A DNA stretch of 64,000 nt, taken from contig JAUXUD010000090.1 of the NCBI GenBank assembly GCA_030680835.1, positions 1 to 64,000 on the forward strand, in the 5' to 3' direction. The notes beneath the pieces were generated by a model, which saw only the letters and a program-made list of their open reading frames with translations, did not search any database and was not told where the DNA came from. A program made the translations under genes and the position numbers. Position 1 is the first letter of the stretch. Every line of letters starts with the position of its first letter. This document shows positions 36,253 to 45,900 of this stretch, one piece after another. The stretch is from Bacteroidota bacterium. Its GTDB lineage: Bacteria; Bacteroidota; Bacteroidia; UKL13-3.

Positions 36253-36435
36253 ATGAGCAATCAGGTTTTTAAATACCAACTTAATGGACATTGCCCAAAA
36301 TGCGGTTCCTGGGATATTGAGCGCGTAAAACGTCCTTTTTATGCACGTTACCTGTTGTTTTTTCTAAATCTGAAAAGTTTTTGGTGCCGTAAATGTTTTG
36401 TAGTTATATCCTGTCTTAAAAAGGTAAACAATTGA
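36253..36435 (+). CDS. Small zinc-ribbon protein
   Basis: A 60-residue protein with two CxxC knuckles, CPKCG (residues ~14-18) and CRKC (~45-48), separated by an aromatic, basic linker. This spacing fits a zinc ribbon. A poorly conserved hydrophobic stretch LLFFLNL lies between them. It starts at ATG 36253, and convergently faces a small membrane protein gene. The size is short but the paired knuckles and clean start argue it is real. Function unknown; nucleic acid or protein binding is possible. Confidence 0.6.
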   Translation: MSNQVFKYQLNGHCPKCGSWDIERVKRPFYARYLLFFLNLKSFWCRKCFVVISCLKKVNN

Positions 36436-36446
36436 TATAAAAGTAA

Positions 36447-36692
36447 TTAACTATTATAACCTCCACTAAAATCAGAAGGTGGGTTTGTTGAGGTATTTTC
36501 TTCCAATTGCTTGTGAAGTTTTCTTTTATGTAAAAATTCCTTAAGCCAATAAATTCCTTTTTCTATGCCGAACCAGGCACCAAGAAATCCCAACAGGATT
36601 CCATAGAGCACCAATAACTCTGAATTTTCGGGCTTTCCTAAGGCAAATGCTGCTATAGGAGAGAATAAAAACAAAAAAAATAATTTTTTCAT
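36447..36692 (-). CDS. Small membrane protein
   Basis: An 81-residue protein with a signal-like or first transmembrane segment at ~3-18 (FFLFLFSPIAAFAL) and a second hydrophobic segment at ~27-47 (LVLYGILLGFLGAWFGIEKG), then a charged helix with KEFLHKRKLHKQLEEN. The tail is hydrophilic. It ends 11 bp from the convergent zinc-ribbon gene. No family recognised. Confidence 0.55.
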   Translation of the reverse strand: MKKLFFLFLFSPIAAFALGKPENSELLVLYGILLGFLGAWFGIEKGIYWLKEFLHKRKLHKQLEENTSTNPPSDFSGGYNS

Positions 36693-36838
36693 GATGATGG
36701 CTTATTAATTACAAGTTTCCATTATTCGAAGTTAGTAAAATAAACTTCTAAAATCCAAAATTAAATTACATTTTAAATTGTATAAGGCAAAATAAATCGA
36801 CTTATTATCAATAAGATATAGCGAAATAAAAAATAATG

Positions 36839-36871
36839 TTTGTACAATAAATGTATATACATGTAAATTTG
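36839..36871 (+). promoter_or_regulatory. marR promoter with palindromic candidate operator
   Basis: TTTG at 36839-36842 and TAAATTTG at 36864-36871 are separated by 21 nt, matching the Bacteroidota -33/-7 consensus well. Between them, at 36851-36862, is the perfect 12-bp palindrome ATGTATATACAT. The marR ATG lies 9 nt beyond the -7 box. The palindrome is well placed to be the binding site of the MarR product. Confidence 0.6.
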
Positions 36872-36880
36872 TTCCTGCAA

Positions 36881-37330
36881 ATGAATTTAGAAACATCCAT
36901 AAAGCAAACAAAGTTTAACAGTGAGCATCATAAAATGATGTTAAATCTTATTTACACCGCCGGTACGATTAATGCCCGGCAGATGCGATTTTTTAAGAAT
37001 TACGATATTTCTCCGCAACAATATAATGTGTTGAGAATTTTACGGGGACAATTTCCCAAACCTGCCAGTGTTTGTTTGTTACAGGAAAGAATGCTGGACC
37101 AAATGAGCAATGCTTCGCGGCTGGTAGAAAAATTAAAACATAAGAACCTGGTATCCCGAAAAGAATGTAAGGCCGACAGAAGGCAGGTTGATATAATTAT
37201 TACGGATGAAGGCTTAAAGCTGCTGGAAAAAATTGACCTGGATTATCAGGATTTCGATGAAAAGATTGGCCCTTTAAACATTGAGGAGGCCAGATTGTTA
37301 AATGAATTATTAGATAAATTAAATAAATAG
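36881..37330 (+). CDS. MarR-family transcriptional regulator
   Basis: A 149-residue winged-helix repressor-type protein. The segment ISPQQYNVLRILRGQFPKPASVCLLQERML is the helix-turn-helix approach, and RLVEKLKHKNLVSRKECKADRRQVDIIITDEG is recognition helix plus wing with the conserved DRR. The start is ATG at 36881; the ATG at 36851 lies inside the palindromic operator, upstream of the -7 box, so it is rejected. It is followed by yceI after 16 bp, a pairing I know from other Bacteroidota, suggesting the regulator controls it. Ligand unknown. Confidence 0.9.
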   Translation: MNLETSIKQTKFNSEHHKMMLNLIYTAGTINARQMRFFKNYDISPQQYNVLRILRGQFPKPASVCLLQERMLDQMSNASRLVEKLKHKNLVSRKECKADRRQVDIIITDEGLKLLEKIDLDYQDFDEKIGPLNIEEARLLNELLDKLNK

Positions 37331-37346
37331 ATAAATAAATAAACAA

Positions 37347-37979
37347 ATGAAAAAGTACATTTTTATGTTAACCGTGACAGGTCTGGGAATATCAGTTTTT
37401 GCAGCTCCTCCCGTTAAAAAATTAAAAAAAACAACTGAAATTAATTATCAGGTAGATGCTGCGGCTTCTTCTTTAAAATGGAACGCTAAAAAAGTAACGG
37501 GCGAACATTCAGGAACTTTAAACTTCGGCAGCGGAACCATTAATATTATAAACAACACATTGGTTGGTGCCTTAATAACAATAGACATGAATACCATGGA
37601 TGTTACTGATTTAAAAGGCGAATACCATGATAAACTGGTAAACCATTTAAAAAGTGATGATTTTTTTAGTGTTCAAAAATTTAATACAGCTGTTTTAAAG
37701 GTAAAATCTGCAAAAGCAATCAAAGGGGATTTTGCTGATAATTATATGATCGTTGCGGATTTAACGATTAAAGGTATCACAAAAGAGATAACATTTCCTG
37801 CCATTGTGGTTATTAATAAAAACCAGGTAATTGTGAATACAGAATTTGATATCGACAGAACCGACTATGATATTAAATATGGCTCCGGAAAATTCTATGA
37901 AAATATTGGCGATAAGGCAATCATGGATAAGTTTAATATTAAAGTAAGGATTATTGCAAATAAACTGATTTCAAATTAA
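37347..37979 (+). CDS. YceI-family periplasmic protein
   Basis: A 210-residue secreted protein with a signal peptide (residues 1 to ~19, ISVFAAP). The mature part shows the YceI lipocalin-like fold: YQVDAAASSLKWNAKKVTGEHSGTLNF, MNTMDVTDLKGEYHDKLVNHL, DDFFSVQKF and ADLTIKGITKEITFPA. YceI proteins bind isoprenoid or amphiphilic molecules. It forms an operon with marR and ends at a bidirectional terminator at 38007. The physiological ligand is not evident. Confidence 0.92.
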   Translation: MKKYIFMLTVTGLGISVFAAPPVKKLKKTTEINYQVDAAASSLKWNAKKVTGEHSGTLNFGSGTINIINNTLVGALITIDMNTMDVTDLKGEYHDKLVNHLKSDDFFSVQKFNTAVLKVKSAKAIKGDFADNYMIVADLTIKGITKEITFPAIVVINKNQVIVNTEFDIDRTDYDIKYGSGKFYENIGDKAIMDKFNIKVRIIANKLISN

Positions 37980-38006
37980 GGGTTGAGCAAACAAACATAC
38001 ATTTAT

Positions 38007-38042
38007 AACAAGGGATGATGCAGCGTTGCGTCATCCCTTGTT
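38007..38042. terminator. Bidirectional hairpin terminator
   Basis: AACAAGGGATGA (38007-38018) and TCATCCCTTGTT (38031-38042) are perfect complements with a 12-nt loop. T-rich sequence follows on the plus strand. It sits between the convergent yceI and M1 peptidase genes and can end both. Confidence 0.8.
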
Positions 38043-39703
38043 TATTTTACCTGCTCTGTTGTAAAATAAAATGACCGGTTATTTATTGAAAACTTTTCCA
38101 TGCTTTGAATTTCATAAGTCGACTCTTCAGAAGTAGGATACAGTCGTATAATCCGCCATCCGTCATGAATATCTATTGGCATTTTAAAACCCGGGTCAGT
38201 ATCCATCCATTTGTACTTCATATACCATAAATTGTTTGCAGGATTTAATTCGGTTTTATATTTAAATCTCGCAGGTTTACGATTGTATAAAAACTGCTTA
38301 AAGAACCAGTTATAATCTTTTTTGGTTTTTTCATTCACCATTTCAATAAAGTTTGATGAATTTACTATTGTAAATTTATGCTTGCTATAGAATGATTTCA
38401 GGATATCAAAAAATACTTTATCGTTTCCAATAGTGCCCCTTAAACTGTGCAGCATTAAAGCACCTTTCAAATAGGGGTCAGAATCTTTATAATCCCAGTA
38501 ATTCACATTGCGTGGACCCACTACCGGTTTTTTATTGGCGATGAGGGTGCTGTAAAAATTAAGGTAATTGATATACCGGTCATAGCCATATTTATCCTCA
38601 AGAAAAAGGGCTTCACTATAAGTTGCAAAACCTTCATGAATCCAGATATCGGCATAATCGCCGGCGGATACCGCATTTCCCCACCATTCATGCGCTGTTT
38701 CATGGAGGATGATATAATCAAATCCATCGGCATTGTTTTTATATTTGTTCCCATAAGCAATGGCTGATTGATGTTCCATCCCGGCATAGGGGCTTTCAAT
38801 TAGTTTATATCCATCGTTCCAAAAAGGATATTCTCCGTAAATTTTTTCGAAGAACTGAATGATTCCTTTTGTTTGTTTAAAATGTTCCCGGGCTGTTTCA
38901 AGGTGGTTGCTTAATACATAGAAATTTAAAAGCTTTCCATTAACAGTATCGTAGGGAATTGAAAAGTGTTGAAAGTCCCCAATGTAAAAGGTAATATTAT
39001 AAGTATTAATCGGAGCGCTTACATTCCAGCAAAAAGTTTCCCTATTATTCGGTTTGATGACACGTTCCATGAGTATCCCATTGCTCACACAAATGAGTCC
39101 AACTGGAACGGTAAAATTTAAGGAAGCACTATCGGGCTCATCCGAATTATGGTCCTTTAAAGGCCACCAAATGTTTGCGCCGATCTTTTCGCATGCCACC
39201 GCAATCCAAGGATTTTTAAGCTGATCCTTTTTCCACACAAATCCTCCCTTCCAGGGCGGTCGGGGAGCCTCTACGGGTTTGCCCTCATAAAATACCCGGA
39301 TTATTATTTTTTCGCCTGCCAGAATGCTTCTGTTAAAAACAACAAACACTGCATCCAGTTTTCGTTTAAAGCTCAGGTTTGACGATTCAAACTGAATTTG
39401 ATTCAGCTTCATATTATCCCTTAAATTCAACTGAATGGTATCAAGATTCTTTAAAGCCTTAAGATGAATATCAACCGAACCCTTGATTGTTTTTTGTTCG
39501 ATATTAAAATCAATATTCAGTTTGTAATAATAAACATCAAAGCTATTTCTGTAAGGGTTCAGATATCCCAATAAAGAATCTTTTTCAGTAAATACCGGGT
39601 ACTTTGCAGCCTTCCGTGCTGCTTTTTTTTTCATGTTGAACCCAAGCAGGGAACAGGAAGTTATTAGTAAAGTAAGAAGGATAAATGGCAGTGTTTTTTT
39701 CAT
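38042..39703 (-). CDS. M1-family metallopeptidase, lipoprotein
   Basis: A 553-residue zinc aminopeptidase-like protein. Signal ends LLITSC (Cys ~17), so a lipoprotein. The N-terminal beta domain spans ~50-260. The zinc site is HETAH with His334 and His338, and Glu357 in HEGFATYSE, giving the normal HExxH-x18-E. GMEHQSAIAYG replaces the usual GAMEN exopeptidase motif with GMEHQ, as in many bacterial M1 enzymes. The start ATG directly follows the hutU stop (TGAATG), so the two are translationally linked. Role: degradation of extracellular or periplasmic peptides. Confidence 0.92.
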   Translation of the reverse strand: MKKTLPFILLTLLITSCSLLGFNMKKKAARKAAKYPVFTEKDSLLGYLNPYRNSFDVYYYKLNIDFNIEQKTIKGSVDIHLKALKNLDTIQLNLRDNMKLNQIQFESSNLSFKRKLDAVFVVFNRSILAGEKIIIRVFYEGKPVEAPRPPWKGGFVWKKDQLKNPWIAVACEKIGANIWWPLKDHNSDEPDSASLNFTVPVGLICVSNGILMERVIKPNNRETFCWNVSAPINTYNITFYIGDFQHFSIPYDTVNGKLLNFYVLSNHLETAREHFKQTKGIIQFFEKIYGEYPFWNDGYKLIESPYAGMEHQSAIAYGNKYKNNADGFDYIILHETAHEWWGNAVSAGDYADIWIHEGFATYSEALFLEDKYGYDRYINYLNFYSTLIANKKPVVGPRNVNYWDYKDSDPYLKGALMLHSLRGTIGNDKVFFDILKSFYSKHKFTIVNSSNFIEMVNEKTKKDYNWFFKQFLYNRKPARFKYKTELNPANNLWYMKYKWMDTDPGFKMPIDIHDGWRIIRLYPTSEESTYEIQSMEKFSINNRSFYFTTEQVK

Positions 39704-41380
39704 TCAAGACACATTCTGTTTGCCTTCAAGTCTTTGTTTCAAATCCAGGCGATGTTTTCTTGCGGTATCAATGGCAATATCGTATCCGGCATCGGCATGG
39801 CGTATTACTCCCATGGCCGGATCGTTGTGCAGTACACGGGCCAGGCGAAGCGCAGCTTCATCGGTCCCATCAGCCAGTATTACCATTCCTGCATGAATGC
39901 TGTAACCCATTCCAACTCCTCCACCATGATGCACGCTCACCCAGCTTGCACCTCCGGCGGTATTGATTAAGGCGTTTAAAATGGGCCAGTCGGCAACTGC
40001 ATCACTGCCGTCTTTCATGGCTTCGGTTTCACGGTTGGGTGAAGCTACCGAGCCGGTATCGAGATGATCACGGCCGATTACAATCGGACCTTTTACCTTA
40101 CCTGTTTTAACCAGATCGTTAAATGCAAGTGCCGCTTTTTGCCTGTCGCCCTGACCGATCCAGCAAATGCGTGCAGGCAGGCCCTGGAATGCGATTCGTT
40201 CGCGGGCCATATCCAGCCAGCGGTGCAGGGAAGCATTTTCGGGAAACAGTTCTTTCATCACCTGATCGGTTACATATATATCATTTGGGTCACCACTTAA
40301 TGCAACCCAGCGGAAGGGCCCTTTCCCTTCGCAAAATAAGGGACGAATATAAGCGGGTACAAATCCCGGAAAATCAAATGCATTCATAACCCCACGCTGG
40401 TCTTTTGCCTGGCCCCTCAGGTTATTGCCATAATCGAAAGTTACCGCGCCCCGCGATTTTAACTCAAGCATTAATTTTACATGGTGTGCCATGGTATCCA
40501 AAGAAAGCCTGATGTACTTATCAGGGTCTGTTTTACGCATGCGGTCTGCTACTTCTTCTGCCAGGTCTTCGGGATAATAACCATTCAAAGGGTCATGTGC
40601 CGAGGTCTGATCCGTTAACAAGTCGGGTGTAATATTACGTTCAATCATGCGCTCAAGCAAATCAATGGCATTGCACACAACGCCTATCGACAAGGCTTCT
40701 CCAGCTTCTTTGGCACGCAGGGCCAAATCAATCGCTTCGTCAATATTGCGGCTCATCCTGTCGAGATAACGGGTTTCGATACGTTTTTTGATGCGCCATT
40801 CAACCATTTCGGCAGCCAGGCATACCCCATTGCACATGGTAACCGCCAGGGGTTGTGCACCTCCCATTCCACCCAAACCGGCCGTAACCGTTAAAGTACC
40901 TTTTAAGGAGCCTCCAAAATGCTGCCGGGCTGCTTCAGCAAACGTTTCATAGGTGCCCTGTACGATTCCCTGTGAGCCAATGTAAATCCAGCTTCCTGCT
41001 GTCATCTGTCCATACATCATCAGGCCTTTTTTGTCGAGTTCATGAAAGGTTTCCCAGTTGGCCCATTTGGGCACCAGCATGCTGTTTGATATGATTACCC
41101 GGGGGGCGTCTTTATGCGTAGGTAAAATGCCTACCGCCTTACCACTTTGAATAATTAACGTTTCGTCATTTTCCAGATCATGCAGGGCTTTCACAATCAG
41201 GTCAAAACATTCCCAATTGCGTGCAGCTTTGCCGATACCACCATAAACAATCAAATCTTCAGGGCGTTCTGCAACATCAGGGTCCAGATTGTTATATAGC
41301 ATTCTCAGGGCGGCTTCCTGTATCCATCCTTTGCAACTGATTGTATTTCCGGTTGCGGCATGTAAATCTTTTCTGCTCAT
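39704..41380 (-). CDS. hutU: Urocanate hydratase
   Basis: Second step of histidine degradation, converting urocanate to imidazolone propionate with NAD+ as electrophile. The 558-residue protein matches urocanase along its length: [15 protein letters not shown] near the N-terminus, [33 protein letters not shown], and the C-terminal [20 protein letters not shown]. hutH, hutI and hutG are not in the window. It is directly followed by the M1 peptidase, suggesting joint use of peptides and histidine. A -7-like box lies about 38 nt upstream. Confidence 0.97.
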   Translation of the reverse strand: MSRKDLHAATGNTISCKGWIQEAALRMLYNNLDPDVAERPEDLIVYGGIGKAARNWECFDLIVKALHDLENDETLIIQSGKAVGILPTHKDAPRVIISNSMLVPKWANWETFHELDKKGLMMYGQMTAGSWIYIGSQGIVQGTYETFAEAARQHFGGSLKGTLTVTAGLGGMGGAQPLAVTMCNGVCLAAEMVEWRIKKRIETRYLDRMSRNIDEAIDLALRAKEAGEALSIGVVCNAIDLLERMIERNITPDLLTDQTSAHDPLNGYYPEDLAEEVADRMRKTDPDKYIRLSLDTMAHHVKLMLELKSRGAVTFDYGNNLRGQAKDQRGVMNAFDFPGFVPAYIRPLFCEGKGPFRWVALSGDPNDIYVTDQVMKELFPENASLHRWLDMARERIAFQGLPARICWIGQGDRQKAALAFNDLVKTGKVKGPIVIGRDHLDTGSVASPNRETEAMKDGSDAVADWPILNALINTAGGASWVSVHHGGGVGMGYSIHAGMVILADGTDEAALRLARVLHNDPAMGVIRHADAGYDIAIDTARKHRLDLKQRLEGKQNVS

Positions 41381-41418
41381 TTTGATAAAATCGGATAAGA
41401 ATAAAGTTGAATTCGGGG

Positions 41419-41426
41419 CGAAATTA
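41419..41426 (-). promoter_or_regulatory. Candidate -7 promoter box of hutU
   Basis: On the minus strand the sequence reads TAATTTCG, close to TAnnTTTG, about 38 nt before the hutU ATG. The rest of 41381-41513 is AT-rich with no other recognisable feature. Confidence 0.35.
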
Positions 41427-41513
41427 GTTTTAAATATTCGTTTACTAAAAAAGTATTTAAATTTTACTGTGAAAGCTTTACGAATAATGATCGGTTTTTA
41501 AATCAGGTAAAGT

Positions 41514-41776
41514 TGAACAGGTATTTGGAATATGTTCAATTATATGCCATTAAATGGACATATAAAAAATATTTGAATAAAAGTGAACATATATGCGCTA
41601 TGTGTTCAAATTTATGCCAAAAAATGAACATATAGTAAAGAGTAGATAAAAAATGAACACATAATCCGGATATGTTCAAATATTTGATAAAAAATGGACA
41701 TATAATGTTTTGAAATATAAAAAATGAACATATATTTGTATTGTGTTCAGTAATTGTATAAAAAATGAACATATAA
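41514..41776. repeat. 70-bp-period array of TGAACATA boxes upstream of fic
   Basis: Twelve copies of an 8-bp box (consensus TGAACATA, with TGAACACA and TGGACATA variants) lie in fixed order. Forward boxes start at 41514, 41555, 41584, 41625, 41654, 41695, 41725, 41766; reverse boxes (TATGTTCA or TGTGTTCA) at 41531, 41601, 41671, 41742. Each unit is forward, +17 reverse, +24 forward, +29 next unit (30 in the third), a period of 70, 70 and 71 bp. Each forward-reverse pair makes a 25-bp dyad with a 9-nt spacer. Boxes are conserved while spacers diverge. The array ends 6 bp before the fic ATG. Confidence 0.92.
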
Positions 41777-41779
41777 AGT

Positions 41780-42892
41780 ATGGTTAAATACGATCGAAAG
41801 AATCCCTTTAATGAGTTGCCTTTATTGCCACCATCTGAATCCATAATGGATATGGAAATATTGATGAAATGGGGTTATGCCAGCAGGGCATTGGCAGAGC
41901 TCAATAAAAATATTTTACGTTTACCCAATCCGGGCATGCTCGTTAATACCCTTTCGCTGCAGGAGGCTCGAAGTTCGTCGGAGATTGAAAATATTTTTAC
42001 TACGGAAGATGAATTGTACAAGGCGATTTCGGAAACCGTGAAAGAAGAGAATGCAAACAGCAGTGTAAAAGAGGTTTTGCGTTACCGGGAAGCCATGTGG
42101 GCAGGTTACCACCAGATAAGCAAAACCGGTAAAATTAATGAACGCGCTATTGTTAAAATATTCAGAGAGGTAAAAAATACGAGCGAAGGCTTCAGGCCCC
42201 CACAATCTTTGGTGGTAATCAAACGGGGCCAAAGTGAGTTCAGATCGGGTGAAGTGGTTTATACTCCGCCAAGGGGTAAAGGGATTATTGAAAATAAAAT
42301 GAAAAATCTGGTGAGCTATTTAAATGATCACAAAAAATTTACCGCCGATCCCCTGCTTAAAATGGTTATTGCACACTACCAGTTTGAGGCGATACATCCC
42401 TTTACTGATGGCAATGGCAGAACAGGTCGTATTTTAAATTTACTGTATCTGGTAAACCAAAAACTATTATCGCATCCCGTTCTTTATCTGAGTAAGTACA
42501 TCATCGAAAATAAAGATGAATATTATTTTACCCTCGGTGCTGTTACCCAACGCAAGGCCTGGAAACCCTGGATATTATTTATGCTGGAGGCTGTTGAGCG
42601 AACATCCCGGCACAGCAATGGAATGATAGATGATATTGTTGCCCAAATGGAATCAACCTATTTGCAGGGCAGGTCTGCTATTGGCTGGTATTCAAAGGAG
42701 GTAAATGAACTGTTGTTTTCACAGCCTTATGTAAAGGCAAAATTAATTGGAGATGCGGTAGGAAAAACCAGCCGGACCACCATCACAAAATATATGAATG
42801 AATTGGTAGGACAAGGGATATTGAGTAAAAAAACAGACGGCAAAGAAGTCTATTTTTTGAATAATGATTTGCTACGGATTCTTAAAACCTAA
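41780..42892 (+). CDS. Fic-domain protein (class II, probable AMPylase)
   Basis: A 370-residue Fic enzyme, expected to transfer AMP from ATP to a target protein. The catalytic motif IHPFTDGNGRTGR carries His206. The N-terminal inhibitory motif SxxxEN (Ser66-Glu70-Asn71 in SSSEIEN) places it in the self-inhibited class II group, where this helix blocks the ATP site. Residues ~300-370 look like a winged helix (LIGDAVGKTSRTTITKYMNELVGQGILS), so it may bind DNA and regulate itself. No toxin partner or antitoxin gene lies next to it. The upstream box array is the obvious regulatory candidate. Target protein unknown. Confidence 0.93.
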   Translation: MVKYDRKNPFNELPLLPPSESIMDMEILMKWGYASRALAELNKNILRLPNPGMLVNTLSLQEARSSSEIENIFTTEDELYKAISETVKEENANSSVKEVLRYREAMWAGYHQISKTGKINERAIVKIFREVKNTSEGFRPPQSLVVIKRGQSEFRSGEVVYTPPRGKGIIENKMKNLVSYLNDHKKFTADPLLKMVIAHYQFEAIHPFTDGNGRTGRILNLLYLVNQKLLSHPVLYLSKYIIENKDEYYFTLGAVTQRKAWKPWILFMLEAVERTSRHSNGMIDDIVAQMESTYLQGRSAIGWYSKEVNELLFSQPYVKAKLIGDAVGKTSRTTITKYMNELVGQGILSKKTDGKEVYFLNNDLLRILKT

Positions 42893-42914
42893 AACCTAAA
42901 ACCAAATAACTTTA

Positions 42915-45900
42915 TCAATACTTCAGCAATTTGAATGCTTTTTTATTAATCATCAAAATATAGATACCTTCAGGCAATTTACTCAATTCTATTTTTACCG
43001 GTTCATCAGCTAAAATATTTTCAGTTGTTTTTATAAGGTTTGAACCCTTCATATTGTTTATTTCAATATTTATACTTTCTGCATTCCTGCCGGCGTATAT
43101 ATATAATATGTCTGTGGCAGGGTTCGGATAAATAATATAATCATCTTCTTTCATGACTTGTGTTAGGCCCACCGTAGTTGCTGAAAATTCATCTGATATA
43201 TTACTGCAGCCATTGGTGCCAAAAGTTTTAACTTTATAGATCCCATTTTTATTGATGATTAAATACTGACGGGTTGAATCGTATATTAGCGAATTATTAT
43301 AAAACCATTCGTACGTATGGGCAGGGGAGCTAAAGAGTGTATTATTGGCCAGCATGGTAATTATGGGTTTAAACGGATTTGGATTAACTGCAATGATTCT
43401 GAAAGTACTGTCCATGCATCCTTCATTGGCTATCCGCGTTAATTTAACAACATAATTGCCGGGCGAATCATACTTTTTGGCCTGGCTCAACAAAGAACCT
43501 GTATCATTCGCACCGGTTCCCAGATTCCAGATTCTTGCATCCTGACTGTGTGCAATGGAGATATCTGAAAAAATAAAATAATTTTCATCCAAACACTGAA
43601 CGCTGTCATTAATAGTAAATGCGGTTTCGGGTTGTGTGTTTACTTTAATTTTTATAGCAGCAGAAGTATCATAAAATTCGCCCGAGATAACCAGTCTTTT
43701 GTACCAGGTATCCGTATCGCTTTTTGTGGGAATATAGTCTTTAATTGTGTTGGGTGCAGGAGCAGGTGAATATCCTGAATTTATTCCGCTGTTTGAGCTT
43801 AACCACATATATTGATGTGAAGAATAACCCCCCGTAATGGTTGAGCCATGGAGGGTATCGGGAGTATTCCCCCTGCAAAGTTGCTGGCTGTTTCCAATGG
43901 TATTGTTTTTAATCGTTAACAATCCCCCGTTTTTAGTAAAAGCCGCTAAAAAAGCATCATACGCTCCACCACCATATATTGTGTGGTAAGCTCCCGGAGA
44001 TGCAATATGGTCAGTAGAAGAAGTTAAACCGCATACAAAAATATTCCCCGTACTGTCGCAGGCAATTCCGGTTCCCTCATCGGCATTGCCTGAACCAAAA
44101 TAGCCGCTCCATAATTTGTTGCCGGCAGAATTATATTTTGCAAGAAACGCATCATGGGTTCCGCCAAAAACATTCTGATGAACCAAACCAGTCACCATGC
44201 CTGAATCTGAATTGGTAAATCCGGTAATCAAAATATTGTTTTCGCGGTCTGTGGTAAGTGCAAAAGTACCATCTTCATTTTTTGACCCGTAATAAGTCGA
44301 CCACAATACCGAGCCGGCAGCATTAAATTTAACCAGATACGCATCGCCCAGGGCAGATTTGATCAATTGATTGCCTCCCGAATAAGCGATACCGCTATCA
44401 GAGTTTGTTGACCCGGTCATAAAAATATTTCCGCTCCTGTCAAAAGCAATATCAATTCCATAATCGTATCCGCTACCCCCAAAATAGGTACACCACAATC
44501 TGCTCCCTGCCTGAGAAATTTTCAGTAAAAAAGCATCTCCATTACCGCCATATTGAGTTTTAAATGCAGCCGTGGTAACCATCCCCGAATCGCAGTAGGT
44601 TATACCCGAAACTGCCAGATTTTCCATACTGTCAATTGCAATTTTACAACCATAATCGGGATACACATTGCCATAATATGTGCCCCATTGCCGGACTCCG
44701 GATGCATTAAATTTTGCAATGATTGCATCCGGTCCTCCCGAAAGAATTGTTTGAAAAGCACCGGATGTTGCAATTGACTGGACGGGATAGTCTGATGTTG
44801 TGTATCCGGTTAAAAAAATATTTCCGTTTTTATCACATACTATTCCATTCCCGTAATCATCGTTATCACCTCCGTAATAAGTACCCCATAAGCGTGTTCC
44901 CGCCGCATTAAATTTAACTATAAATGCATCTCCATAAGTTGTGCCTCCCCCAAAAGTAGTTTGGTGGGCACCCATTGTAGCGATACCTGTTGCGGAAAGT
45001 GTATAACCCGTTATTAAAATATTGTCATTTAAATCAACGCTTATATCGATTCCGTTTTCCAAATCGGGGCCACCAAAATAAGTTGCCCAGAGGCATGCCC
45101 CTGAGGCATTAAACTTTGCCACAAAAACATCAATATTTCCGCCATAGGTTGATTGGTAGGCACCCGATGTTGCCAGGCCTGAAGCCGATGATGTAAATCC
45201 TGTAATTACAGGTTCTCCCAGTGAATTGATGGCCACCCCGTTAGCCCGGTCATCATTATTTCCTCCAAAATAAGTAGCCCAGGGTACCGGGTCGATTACC
45301 AGAGTTTTTGTTGTATCAAAATCATTAGCCTGCAACCCAAAAAGGTTCTCTCCTGTTTGCATAAATTTGGTTTGAATGGAACGATTCACTTGATAACTGT
45401 ATGGGATTTTTTCCAGAATATTCCCAAAAGCCGTTTTGATTAAAATATTTCCATCTTCTGTTAAAACGGTTTTAAAAGCTCCCGCAATTTTTAATTGAAT
45501 ATGATTGATATTACCCCCAGGATGAATGATGAAGTTATACTTAAACCGGCTATGATCGGTTACATCTTTAGCAGGTTTGCCGGAAGTATTAATTAAAAAT
45601 TCAATATCAATTTGAGGATAAACATTTTTGTAAACTATTTTATGATAATGATTAATGTGTAACTGTGACTTGTTTAATGATTCATCGTTATAGTAATTGA
45701 TAAAACCTGCTCCGGGTTCAGAAGGAATTATACTGAAGACGCTTTGTTTATTCCCGCTAACCGTTGTTTTTGTATCTGTTGCATTTGAACCTGTAAATGA
45801 AATATCTATTCTATGAATAGAGTGAGTGGTTTCAGATTTATTTAAGGGTTTAAACACTTCATAACTAAACCCATTTTGTTTTAACTGAACATGAAATCCG

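Noticed and set aside
41514-41776. CRISPR array
   Set aside because: Repeats are 8 bp, alternate in direction, and spacers are not uniform-length unique segments; no cas genes nearby.
41536-41844. 102-residue frame on the minus strand through the box array
   Set aside because: Its sequence is a translation of the repeats (Phe/Ile/Cys-rich, hydrophobic) and it overlaps the fic start; no family features.
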